Source: Flavobacteriales bacterium (lineage in GTDB: Bacteria; Bacteroidota; Bacteroidia; Flavobacteriales; Flavobacteriaceae). Taken from it: 17,105 bases of DNA. Under the pieces are notes generated by a model that ran no database searches, had not been told where the DNA came from, and worked only from the letters and a program-made list of their open reading frames with translations. The DNA lies in assembly GCA_027032855.1 (NCBI GenBank), contig JALVLX010000022.1:1-17105 (forward strand), written 5' to 3'. Within the stretch, counting starts at the first letter, position 1; each line of letters starts with the position of its first letter. Position numbers and translations under genes: made by a program. Positions 1-7,137 of this stretch are shown here, piece after piece.

Positions 1-120
1 GTTATTTGGTTATCTGGTTATTTGGTTATCTGGTTATTTGGTTATCTGGTTATTTGGTTATCTGGTTATTTGGTTATCTGGTTATCTGGTTATTTGGTTA
101 TTTGGTTATTTGGTTAATTG
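1..120. repeat. 8-bp tandem array, 15 units of GTTATYTG
   Basis: Fifteen consecutive 8-bp units fill positions 1-120. They alternate between GTTATTTG and GTTATCTG, and the last unit (113-120) is GTTAATTG. The array may extend beyond the left edge of the window. Read in the direction of ftsZ transcription it is CAGATAAC/CAAATAAC. One to five copies of the same word stand directly before the start codons of murE, ftsQ and the murD fragment, so this array may precede another gene to the left. There are no spacers between units, so it is not a CRISPR. Such an array should be prone to slippage and assembly error. Confidence 0.95.
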
Positions 121-203
121 ATGTCGGATGACCCGATGACCGATGTCGGGTGTCCGATGTCAGATGTTCGATGTCAAGTGTCGGGTGTAGGAAGTCCGAT
201 GTC
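120..203. repeat. Degenerate 7-bp tandem array, consensus CGATGTC
   Basis: Positions 120-203 divide into twelve successive 7-bp words. Four are exactly CGATGTC (141, 155, 169, 197) and the others are one to four changes away (for example GATGACC, GGGTGTC, AAGTGTC). The register holds without a break. Related short stretches (GGATGTCCGG, TCGGATGTCCGATGT) lie in the murG-ftsQ and ftsI-murE spacers, in the same place relative to the neighbouring repeat types. Confidence 0.85.
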
Positions 204-244
204 GCACTTTCCACTATTTCGCTTGGCACTTACAACTTTCAACT
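204..244. repeat. CACTT/ACTTTCAA-type 7-bp words downstream of ftsZ
   Basis: This stretch lies between the ftsZ stop codon and the CGATGTC array. It consists of degenerate words such as CACTTTC, TTGGCACT and ACTTTCAAC. On the ftsZ mRNA it reads GTTGAAAGTTG, then AAGTGCC-AAGCGAA-ATAGTGG-AAAGTGC. The same kind of sequence follows the stop codons of mraY and ftsI and overlaps the end of murG. No clear terminator with a U-tract is seen after ftsZ. Confidence 0.75.
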
Positions 245-248
245 AATA

Positions 249-1871
249 TTAATCAACATTATCTTCAAAAAATGAATTTTTCTCATTCAATCTCAAATTT
301 CCTTCCGAATCAATTTCTATTTTGTGTACTTCTTCAGACGATTTAGGTGTTAAATCAACCTCAATTCCCTTTTTTTTAAAAGCAGGAATTTCTTGCTCTT
401 CTTCAATATTAAGGTTGGTGGTGTATTCTTTTAATTGATTTTTACGTTTTTTACGCAACTTTAAAGCAATTTCAATTGGCAATTCAGTTAAATCTTCAAT
501 GTCATCAAAATTTTCTTTTGGTTTTTCATCTTCAAAATTGAATAGTAAAGGTTGTTCAATTTTTTTCTCTTCTACAATTCTCGAAGCTAATTTTTCTTCT
601 TCCTTTTCCTTTGCTTCAAGGTCTTCCTGTATTGCGGATACGTTATCTTTATTTGCTTCCGGATTTTTGGTTTCAATTTTAAAATCAAAAGCGAATTGGG
701 TATTGCCATACTCATCTTTTTCTTCAATAATTTCCGGCTCCTGATTTATTTCCGGTTCGTACAAATTAATTTGTTCTTCTTCGGGAATAGTGGCAATATA
801 CTCTTCAGGTTTGATATCCGTAATATTTTCATTTTTCAATACGTGAACAATTTTATCAGGTTCAGCATTCGAAATTAAATCTTGTTGATTTTTGTTAAAA
901 CCTGTAGCAACAATTGTAACCGAAATGGCATCTCCCAAGTTTTCATCCTCACCAATACCCATGATTACATCAGCATTGTTACCGGCTTCGTTTTGGATAA
1001 AGTCATTGATTTCGCCAATTTCGTCTATTGTGATTTCTTTATTGCCGGATTGAATTAACAGTAACACATTTTTGGCACCGGTAATTTTGTTATCGTTTAA
1101 CAACGGCGAATCCAAAGCTTTCATTATGACCTCTTTACTTCTGTCTTCACCTGTAGCTTTTGCCGATCCCATGATAGCGGTACCGCTGTCTTGCAACACT
1201 GTATTAACGTCTTTAAAATCGATATTGACCGTATAATTTTTAGTAATAACCTCTGCAATACTTGAAGCGGCGGATGCCAAGACTTCGTCTGATTTTGCAA
1301 AAGCTTCCTTGTAGGTCAGGTTGCCGTATATTTCACGCAATTTGTTGTTGTTGATGATAATAAGCGAGTCAACATATTCACGCAAATTTTCAATACCTTT
1401 TTGGGCAAAAGTATTTCGTTTTTTGCCTTCATAACTAAAAGGGCTGGTGACGATACCAACGGTTAAAATTCCCATTTCACGAGCCAGTTTGGCAATAATC
1501 GGTGCGGCTCCGGTTCCGGTTCCGCCTCCCATACCGGCAGTGATAAATACCATTTTGGTGTTGTTGCCCAAAACTTTTTTGATGGCAGCCAAATCTTCAA
1601 TAGCCGCTTTTTCACCAATCTCGGGATTGGCACCGGCGCCTAATCCTTCAGTCAAGGTTTTGCCGATTTGAATTTTGATAGGTACAGGACTTTTTGACAA
1701 GTCTTGAGAATCGGTATTAATGATTACAAAATCTACATCTTTGATTCCTTTTTGATACATGTAATTTACGGCATTACCACCGCCACCGCCTACGCCGATG
1801 ACTTTGATGACGTTTGATTTGTTTTTTTCTAAGTCAAATTCCAAGTTGAGATTATATTTAAATTCGTTCAT
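249..1871 (-). CDS. ftsZ: Cell division protein FtsZ
   Basis: FtsZ is the tubulin-like GTPase that polymerises at midcell and recruits the divisome. The 540-residue product has a glycine-rich nucleotide loop at about 27-33 (GVGGGGGN), the tubulin signature GGGTGTG at 115-121, and a T7 loop NIDFKDV at 216-222 with the acidic residues that complete the GTPase site of the next subunit. After residue 330 comes a long charged, low-complexity linker. It ends in the tail NSFFEDNVD, which matches the conserved FtsZ C-terminal peptide of Flavobacteriia, the part expected to bind FtsA. The start is the ATG just before a hydrophilic N-terminal extension. The gene is last in the visible operon, 58 bp after ftsA. 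No promoter of its own was recognised in that gap. The length is normal for the phylum. Confidence 0.97.
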   Translation of the reverse strand: MNEFKYNLNLEFDLEKNKSNVIKVIGVGGGGGNAVNYMYQKGIKDVDFVIINTDSQDLSKSPVPIKIQIGKTLTEGLGAGANPEIGEKAAIEDLAAIKKVLGNNTKMVFITAGMGGGTGTGAAPIIAKLAREMGILTVGIVTSPFSYEGKKRNTFAQKGIENLREYVDSLIIINNNKLREIYGNLTYKEAFAKSDEVLASAASSIAEVITKNYTVNIDFKDVNTVLQDSGTAIMGSAKATGEDRSKEVIMKALDSPLLNDNKITGAKNVLLLIQSGNKEITIDEIGEINDFIQNEAGNNADVIMGIGEDENLGDAISVTIVATGFNKNQQDLISNAEPDKIVHVLKNENITDIKPEEYIATIPEEEQINLYEPEINQEPEIIEEKDEYGNTQFAFDFKIETKNPEANKDNVSAIQEDLEAKEKEEEKLASRIVEEKKIEQPLLFNFEDEKPKENFDDIEDLTELPIEIALKLRKKRKNQLKEYTTNLNIEEEQEIPAFKKKGIEVDLTPKSSEEVHKIEIDSEGNLRLNEKNSFFEDNVD

Positions 1872-1929
1872 GATACTTTTTTTATTTATTTAATGTAAGG
1901 ATGATACTTTAGTTATGCTAAAAAACTGT

Positions 1930-3375
1930 CTATTCTAATTTTTTCAAGAATTCTTTGATAGCTTTTTGAAACCACGATAAACGTTTTTTATGTAATTCTT
2001 CCTTTTTTTCTTTTGCTGCCTGATTTTCTATGTCTGATTCTTCTTCTGCTTCTGATTCATCAGCTTCTTTATGTTCATCAGGTGCTTGATATAATGTGCT
2101 GTCATTATTAATTTCTTCTTCATATTCATAGAATTCATAGTTTTTCTTATCGGTTAAGCCTTTCATCAATAAACCTACCGCTGTAGCATAAATAGGGCTA
2201 ATCAAGTCACTTTCAGTACCGCCGGCAAGGTGTTGCAAAGGCTTTCCAACCCGGGTATATAAGCCTGTGATTAAATTGACCAACTGGGGCAAGTGTTTCA
2301 ATTCAGAACCACCTCCCGTCAAAACAATACCTCCCAACAAAACCGGATCGTTGCTGATTTCTTGATAGCGTTTGATTTCAACATCAACCAATTTGATGAT
2401 TTCTTCAACACGTGCTTTGATAATTCTTGAAATATTTTTTAAACTGATTTCAGCCGGAGGTCTTCCCGGTAAGCCTTCTATAGCTACGACTTCAGTATCA
2501 CTGTTTTCGGCAGGCCATGCCGAGCCGAATTTTACTTTTATAATTTCTGCATTGCGTTCCAAAACATGAATGCCGTTTGCCAAATCTTTAGTTATAATGT
2601 TACCACCGGCAGGAATAATGGCTGTGTGACGTATGATATTTTTTTTGAAAATAGCTATGTCTGTAGTACCACCACCTATGTCAACCAATACCGTTCCGCC
2701 TTCTTTTTCTTCATCAACTAAAACCGATTCTGCTGAGGCTAACGGCTCTAAAGTGATATCCGCTACTTCCAAATTAGCCATTTTTACACAACGAACGAGG
2801 TTTTGAATTGACGCTACTTTACCAACAACAACATGAAAATTTGCTTCTAAACGTGTTCCGGCCATGCCTATTGGCATTTCGGGAATATTGCCTTCTTCGT
2901 CAACTTTAAATTCTTGTGGCAGTGCATGAATGATTTCTTCACCGGGATTGACATTGATACGTTTGACTTGATTGATCAATTTTTCAATTTCTTCAAATGT
3001 GATGATATCTTGCGGATTTTCGCGCATGATGTATTCGCTGGTTTGAATACTGCGGATATGTTGTCCGGCAATACCAACCACTACTTTTTTGATGCGAATT
3101 TTCGCATTGTATTCGGCTTTTTTTACAGCTTCCGTTATAGCTTTTACGGTTTCGGTCAAATTTATGACGACACCGTTTTTTACGCCTTTTGTGTTTTCGG
3201 CTTTGCCGTAGCCCAATACTTCTACTTTACCAAATTGGTTTTTACGTCCTACGATTGCAACGACTTTTGTTGTCCCAATATCCAAGCCTACGACTTCAAT
3301 ACGTTCGTCTTGGTCTCTAAATGTGGGTTGGTCCGGTTGATACCCCATGTTGTTGGTTTGATTTGTTGTGCTCAT
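1930..3375 (-). CDS. ftsA: Cell division protein FtsA
   Basis: FtsA is an actin-fold ATPase that tethers FtsZ to the inner membrane and links it to later division proteins. The 481-residue product shows the phosphate-1 motif GLDIGTTK at 30-37, the 1C (SHS2) region at roughly 95-180, the phosphate-2 motif VDIGGGTTD at 231-239, and the adenosine motif LTGGGSELK at 352-360. An acidic linker (about 411-460) leads to a C-terminal helix (RLSWFQKAIKEFLKKLE) that looks amphipathic and fits the membrane-targeting sequence. The N-terminal 25 residues before the actin fold are polar and variable. The ATG at 3375 is the first good start after ftsQ, 21 bp downstream of its stop. ftsZ follows after 58 bp. 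All motifs are intact. Confidence 0.97.
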   Translation of the reverse strand: MSTTNQTNNMGYQPDQPTFRDQDERIEVVGLDIGTTKVVAIVGRKNQFGKVEVLGYGKAENTKGVKNGVVINLTETVKAITEAVKKAEYNAKIRIKKVVVGIAGQHIRSIQTSEYIMRENPQDIITFEEIEKLINQVKRINVNPGEEIIHALPQEFKVDEEGNIPEMPIGMAGTRLEANFHVVVGKVASIQNLVRCVKMANLEVADITLEPLASAESVLVDEEKEGGTVLVDIGGGTTDIAIFKKNIIRHTAIIPAGGNIITKDLANGIHVLERNAEIIKVKFGSAWPAENSDTEVVAIEGLPGRPPAEISLKNISRIIKARVEEIIKLVDVEIKRYQEISNDPVLLGGIVLTGGGSELKHLPQLVNLITGLYTRVGKPLQHLAGGTESDLISPIYATAVGLLMKGLTDKKNYEFYEYEEEINNDSTLYQAPDEHKEADESEAEEESDIENQAAKEKKEELHKKRLSWFQKAIKEFLKKLE

Positions 3376-3396
3376 AACTATAGATTTTACGGTTTT

Positions 3397-4098
3397 TTAT
3401 TTACAAACGGCTTGATTTTCAAATTGTAAATCAATGTACCGGTATTTATTTGTTAATTTTTCTTTGACCAAATAGGTGTATATGGCTTTTAATTTATATA
3501 ATTGCTCTTTGATTTTTTCATTCAAATTGATATTGATTTCTGCTGTAAGTTCGTCTGTTTTTAACCAAATATTTTGATTGTTTATATGTATTTCCGATAT
3601 AATGTCATTCTGAAATTTGTCCTTGTGAATTTCTTTTATTAGATTGACCAATTTATCTTTCTGATTGGCATTGACATTACCGTATATCAAGATTGCTTTT
3701 TCAGTATAATGTTTTGACAAAGGTTTTTTATGACCTTCTTTATCCAGATAATATGATTTATCCCCAAAGATTCTGGCAATCGGTTTGTATTGCTCTACTT
3801 CAGCAACCAGATGACCATTCAAATCTTTATAAACTTCTGCATTACTGATATAACCGTTTTGTTCAAGCATTTGCTCCAAGCTATTGACATTGATGTTTTT
3901 TGAAATATTATTTTCCGCTTTAATTAATTTTGCAATTTCCTCCGGCATGATAAACGTCTTTTCCATAGGGTAAATATGCACCTGGACAGCTGTTATTTTC
4001 TCATTATCATTTAATCTGTTAAAATAGCTCCCCAATACAATAGTCATTAGTACCATTGCAATGATTACGATATACGGTATTGAGGATTTTATTTTCAT
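3397..4098 (-). CDS. ftsQ: Cell division protein FtsQ (POTRA-type, bitopic)
   Basis: FtsQ (DivIB family) is a bitopic divisome scaffold that joins FtsL-type proteins to the periplasmic synthesis machinery. The 233-residue product has one transmembrane segment at about 7-25 (PYIVIIAMVLMTIVLG). A periplasmic region resembling the POTRA and FtsQ beta domains follows, including EVYKDLNGHLVAEVEQYKPIARI near 88-110 and YYLDKEGHKKPLS just after. FtsQ proteins are poorly conserved, so position before ftsA is an important part of the call. The start ATG comes straight after a repeat-derived leader (ACCAGAAAACCAAAAAAATG). murC, which usually lies between murG and ftsQ in this phylum, is not present upstream; only about 66 bp of repeat sequence separate the two genes. 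Confidence 0.9.
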   Translation of the reverse strand: MKIKSSIPYIVIIAMVLMTIVLGSYFNRLNDNEKITAVQVHIYPMEKTFIMPEEIAKLIKAENNISKNINVNSLEQMLEQNGYISNAEVYKDLNGHLVAEVEQYKPIARIFGDKSYYLDKEGHKKPLSKHYTEKAILIYGNVNANQKDKLVNLIKEIHKDKFQNDIISEIHINNQNIWLKTDELTAEININLNEKIKEQLYKLKAIYTYLVKEKLTNKYRYIDLQFENQAVCK

Positions 4099-4191
4099 TT
4101 TTTTGGTTTTCTGGTTATTTGGTATTATCTGTTTAATAACGGATGTCCGGTGTTATACTTCGCATTACCGCTTAGCACTTTCCACTTTCAA
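4099..4191. repeat. Composite repeat spacer between murG and ftsQ, entering the murG 3' end
   Basis: Read along the operon, this region contains TTGAAAGTGGAAAGTGC (4175-4191, inside the murG coding sequence), then GCTAAGCGGTAATGCG, a GACATCCG word (around 4141-4150), and AACCAG/CAAATAACC words that run into the ftsQ start codon. The order is the same as in the ftsI-murE spacer and downstream of ftsZ. This is where murC would be expected; no coding remnant of it can be seen. Confidence 0.8.
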
Positions 4192-5283
4192 TTCACTAAT
4201 TATATCATCTACAATTTCTTCTGTTGCATTTGGCATTGCCAACTCTTTTATATTTTTACTTAATGTTTCTGCTTTTTGGTTGTTTTCAAAAATGTCACTT
4301 ACAATTTGCCACAAATCCTGCTTCAACTTTTTCTCGGGCAACAATACGGCTGCATTGTTTTCGGCCAAGGCTTTGGCATTTTTGGTTTGATGGTCTTCAG
4401 CTACATATGGTGAAGGCACCAAAATCACCGGTTTGCCTATGAGGGTCAATTCCGAAATGGTACCGGCACCGGCTCTTGAAATGATCAAATCGGTGGCAGT
4501 GTAGGCATCGGGCATGTTGCTGATGAAGGGTACTACCTTGACTTGCTTATCCGTCAGATGTTTGTAGTTCTCATAATCATTTTTACCTGTTTGCCAAATG
4601 ATTTGATAACCATTTTCTTTGATTTTGTCCAAGATGTTCAAAATACCTTCATTGAGCGGATGAGCGCCCAAACTGCCTCCAATAGACAGAATTGTTTTTT
4701 TGCCGGGCAACAAATCGAATTTTTTTAGCGCATCATACTTATCAATATTCAAATTGCCGAATTCTTTACGCACCGGATTGCCGGTTTTTATTATTTTTTT
4801 TGCGTCAAAAAATCTTTCCAAGTTGTCGTAAGCTGTATATATTTTGCGAACTTTCTTTGAGAGCAATTTGTTGGTAATACCCGGAAATGAATTTTGTTCT
4901 TGGATAAATGTCGGGATACCTGACATTTGAGCTACAAATAATACCGGTCCGCTGGCAAAACCTCCGGTTCCGACGACAACATCAGGTTTGAATTGTTTGA
5001 TGATTTTGCGGGCTTTCCAAAGACTTGAAATAATCTGCATTAGAACACCAAAGTTTTTCCAAGGTTTTTTTCTATTGAATCCCGAAATGTCCAATCCTTC
5101 AATCGGATAACCGTTGGCGGGAACTTTTTCCATTTCCATGCGTCCTTTGGCACCTACAAACAATATGTCGGCATCTGGGAAACGTCTTTTGATTTCATTG
5201 GCAATAGACAAAGCAGGAAAAATATGCCCACCGGTTCCCCCACCGCTTATAATTGCTCTAATATGTTTTTGTTGCTTTGTCAT
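4165..5283 (-). CDS. murG: MurG, UDP-GlcNAc transferase (lipid II synthesis)
   Basis: MurG adds GlcNAc from UDP-GlcNAc to lipid I on the inner face of the membrane, giving lipid II. The 372-residue GT-B protein has the N-terminal loop GGGTGGH at 14-20, QEQNSFPGITNK at 128-139, GGSLGA at 202-207, and the donor-site region SRAGAGTISEL at 269-279 followed by VPSPYVAEDHQTKNA. All signature motifs are present. The start codon lies 3 bp after the ftsW stop, so the two are probably translationally linked. The last residues (LKVESAKR) and the stop codon are encoded by spacer-type repeat sequence (TTGAAAGTGGAAAGTGC). The gene end has therefore probably been replaced or extended by the repeat. The affected residues lie beyond the catalytic fold, so activity is likely kept. 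Confidence 0.96.
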   Translation of the reverse strand: MTKQQKHIRAIISGGGTGGHIFPALSIANEIKRRFPDADILFVGAKGRMEMEKVPANGYPIEGLDISGFNRKKPWKNFGVLMQIISSLWKARKIIKQFKPDVVVGTGGFASGPVLFVAQMSGIPTFIQEQNSFPGITNKLLSKKVRKIYTAYDNLERFFDAKKIIKTGNPVRKEFGNLNIDKYDALKKFDLLPGKKTILSIGGSLGAHPLNEGILNILDKIKENGYQIIWQTGKNDYENYKHLTDKQVKVVPFISNMPDAYTATDLIISRAGAGTISELTLIGKPVILVPSPYVAEDHQTKNAKALAENNAAVLLPEKKLKQDLWQIVSDIFENNQKAETLSKNIKELAMPNATEEIVDDIISELKVESAKR

Positions 5284-5286
5284 ATA

Positions 5287-6480
5287 TTATTCTGTTACAA
5301 ATTCTTCTAAATCTTTTTTTTCTTCTTCTTCTGTTATACGGCTGACGCTTAAGATGATGCCGATTGCAAAACAACTCATCCAAATGGCTGTTCCTCCCGA
5401 ACTCAGTAGGGGTAAGGGTTGCCCTGTAACTGGAAATATACCAACGGCAACTGCCATGTTTGAGAATGCTTGTACAATGATTGGCAAGCCGACTGCCAAT
5501 ACCAACAATTGATAATATTTGTTTTTAGCTTTTTTGGCTATGAAAAACATGCGTAATCCCAAAAACAAATAAATAAATAAGATAACCAAACCACCGGTCA
5601 AACTGTATTCTTCAATGATAATGGCATAGATGAAGTCAGAGACCGATTGGGGTAAAAAATTCTTCTGAACACTTTTGCCCGGTCTGAATCCGAACAATCC
5701 GCCCTTAGCTATCGCTATTTTTGCTTGGGTTCGTTGGTAATTTTTGTCATCAAGTCTGACCGTATTCTCATCTTTCTTTACATCACTGAAATAACTTTCA
5801 ATACGACTTTGCCATGTGTCCAAGCGATTTGAAAAACGGTTCGGAAAAGCTTTTAATACCAATACGATTAACAAAACGCCGATAAAACTAATTCCAAATA
5901 TTTTGAATAAATCCTTATACGGATAGCCGGCTATGAAACTAATCAATACTACCATTGAAAAAATCAAAACAGCTGTAGATAGGTTAGCCGGTAATATCAA
6001 GCCTACAATAACAAATACCCAACCCCAAAAATTTTTTAAACTTTCGATGAAAGTTATTTTACTCAAATCGTTTTTGCCGAAAAACCGGGCTGCAAACATC
6101 ATCAAAAACACGAATGCAATGGTTGACGGTTGAATACTTCCCACACCCGGAATGTGTATCCAACGACTGGCATTAGCGCCCCCCATCGTAATGCCACGTG
6201 TAATGGTATATGCCAAAAGTATAACAATAACAGGCATAGCCGCTTTCGAGATATGTGAAAAATATTTCGGGTTAAATCTGTGTGTGATAAAAATGATTAA
6301 CCAGCCTATTGAAACGTGGATAAAGTGTTTTATCCCGAAGAACAACGGACTGTTTTTTTCATACACATTAGCCAAATTGCTACTGGCGCTATATACTATC
6401 CAGAATGAAAACAGCAGTAGCAAAACGGTGTAAACCCAAAGTTGGCGATCGCCTGATATTTTTTTGATAATTTGCATCAT
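5287..6480 (-). CDS. ftsW: FtsW, SEDS peptidoglycan polymerase
   Basis: FtsW is the SEDS-family glycosyltransferase of the divisome; it polymerises lipid II with its partner class B PBP. The protein is strongly hydrophobic with about ten predicted membrane segments. It has the family signatures RPGKSVQKNFLPQSVSDFIYA, containing the putative catalytic Asp (D282 from this start), and GQPLPLLSSGG at 353-363. I chose the ATG at 6480 (397 residues). A second ATG follows at 6477. An upstream ATG at 6504 would add eight residues and overlap the murD fragment by 20 bp; homologues begin close to the IIKKISGDRQLW segment, which favours the later start. murG follows after 3 bp. Its partner PBP lies upstream in the same operon. 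Confidence 0.95.
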   Translation of the reverse strand: MMQIIKKISGDRQLWVYTVLLLLFSFWIVYSASSNLANVYEKNSPLFFGIKHFIHVSIGWLIIFITHRFNPKYFSHISKAAMPVIVILLAYTITRGITMGGANASRWIHIPGVGSIQPSTIAFVFLMMFAARFFGKNDLSKITFIESLKNFWGWVFVIVGLILPANLSTAVLIFSMVVLISFIAGYPYKDLFKIFGISFIGVLLIVLVLKAFPNRFSNRLDTWQSRIESYFSDVKKDENTVRLDDKNYQRTQAKIAIAKGGLFGFRPGKSVQKNFLPQSVSDFIYAIIIEEYSLTGGLVILFIYLFLGLRMFFIAKKAKNKYYQLLVLAVGLPIIVQAFSNMAVAVGIFPVTGQPLPLLSSGGTAIWMSCFAIGIILSVSRITEEEEKKDLEEFVTE

Positions 6481-6484
6481 CGCA

Positions 6485-6967
6485 TTATAAATTTTTAACG
6501 GCATTTACAAATTGCTGTCCACGGTCTTGATAATCTGCAAAACGCAAATCGGGTTTGCAAGCAGGTGATAATAAGACTGTTGTTCCTTGTTCACTGATTT
6601 TGTTTGCTAGTCGCACTGCTTCAGTCATCGTAGCAACTTCATAAATATCATCAATAACCGGGGTGAAATAAACATTCAATCGTGAATTGTCATTACCGAT
6701 CATGATAATAGCATCTACTTTTCGGCGTACCAACGGCATCAAATCCCAATAGTCGGTTTTGGCATCATCACCACCGGCAATCCAAATAACCGGTTTGCGA
6801 ATGCTTTGCAAAGCAAAATAGGTTGCGTTGACGTTCTCCGCCTTGGAATCATTGATGTATATGACGCCGTTTTTAACACGTACTTGTTCCATGCGGTTCG
6901 GTACATTGGTGAATGAACGGAATGGTTTAATCAATGCTTTTCTTTTTTTGATAATTCTTTCTGTCAT
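6485..6967 (-). CDS. murD: Truncated MurD: C-terminal Mur ligase domain only
   Basis: MurD joins D-Glu to UDP-MurNAc-L-Ala in the cytoplasm and is normally about 440-450 residues. This ORF has 160 residues and matches only the last third: GVIYINDSKAENVNATYFAL (like INDSKATN), PVIWIAGGDDAKTDYWDLMPLVR, and TVLLSPAC followed by FADYQDRGQQF and NAVKNL. The N-terminal UDP-binding domain and the central ATPase domain with GTNGKTT are absent, and no trace of them lies in the 170 bp before mraY. The ATG follows a repeat leader (ACCAAATAACCAAAAAAATG) like that of ftsQ. Conserved positions also differ: NRME replaces HRLE, and SPACKPDLRF replaces SPACASFDLF. The ORF is uninterrupted and sits exactly where murD belongs. 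It cannot act as a complete ligase alone. It may be a decayed gene, the product of an internal in-frame deletion, or a reused domain. Confidence 0.85.
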   Translation of the reverse strand: MTERIIKKRKALIKPFRSFTNVPNRMEQVRVKNGVIYINDSKAENVNATYFALQSIRKPVIWIAGGDDAKTDYWDLMPLVRRKVDAIIMIGNDNSRLNVYFTPVIDDIYEVATMTEAVRLANKISEQGTTVLLSPACKPDLRFADYQDRGQQFVNAVKNL

Positions 6968-7020
6968 TTTTTTGGTTATTTGGTTTCAGATTTACGATCC
7001 CAGATTTCAGATTTTCAGAT

Positions 7021-7041
7021 GTTGCATCGCAACGTCTCTAC
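7021..7041. repeat. Palindromic element GTTGC-ATC-GCAAC plus GTCTCTAC
   Basis: A 5-bp perfect stem with a 3-nt loop is followed by GTCTCTAC. The form resembles half of the dispersed GTAGAGACG...CGTCTCTAC palindromes that I recall from Bacteroidota and Cyanobacteria. No U-tract follows on either strand, so it is unlikely to be an intrinsic terminator. Confidence 0.6.
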
Positions 7042-7073
7042 ATTTTCAATTTTCAATTATCCATTCTCAATTT

Positions 7074-7097
7074 AGACGCACGGGTCGTGCGTCTCTA
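7074..7097. repeat. Palindromic element AGACGCAC-GGGTC-GTGCGTCT
   Basis: A perfect 8-bp stem (7074-7081 with 7087-7094) encloses a 5-nt loop and is followed by CTA, giving the ending GTCTCTA. It shares this ending and orientation with the element at 7021-7041. A decayed relative (GATGCACGGCCGTGCCTC) lies at 14517-14534. This suggests a dispersed family rather than a local hairpin. Confidence 0.7.
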
Positions 7098-7137
7098 TAA
7101 CTTTCAACTTTTTTAACTTTCAACTTTCAACTAGTAG

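Larger units (their letters stand above)
6968..7137. repeat. Composite repeat spacer between mraY and the murD fragment
   Basis: Within 170 bp there are five kinds of repeat. Starting from the murD side they are: one GGTTATTTGGTT copy (6973-6984); four 7-bp words around TTTCAGA (6984-7011, then TTTTCAGAT); a palindrome GTTGC-ATC-GCAAC (7021-7033); four 7-bp words around TTTCAAT (7044-7071); a second palindrome (7074-7094); and AACTTTC words (about 7099-7132) reaching the mraY stop. No coding sequence is visible. In a normal operon of this type the first two thirds of murD would start close to this point. Confidence 0.85.

Noticed and set aside
1..120. CRISPR array
   Set aside because: Units are 8 bp, directly adjacent and without unique spacers; it is a simple tandem repeat.
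2914..3429. Plus-strand open frame of 171 codons
   Set aside because: It is antisense to ftsA and the ftsQ end, has no family resemblance, and is explained by the codon bias of the real gene on the other strand.
6480..6504. Longer FtsW start at 6504
   Set aside because: It would overlap the murD fragment by 20 bp and add eight residues before the conserved N-terminal region; the ATG at 6480 or 6477 fits better.
7074..7097. Intrinsic terminator between mraY and the murD fragment
   Set aside because: The stem is perfect, but no U-tract follows on the transcribed strand and the downstream genes are essential, so read-through is expected.
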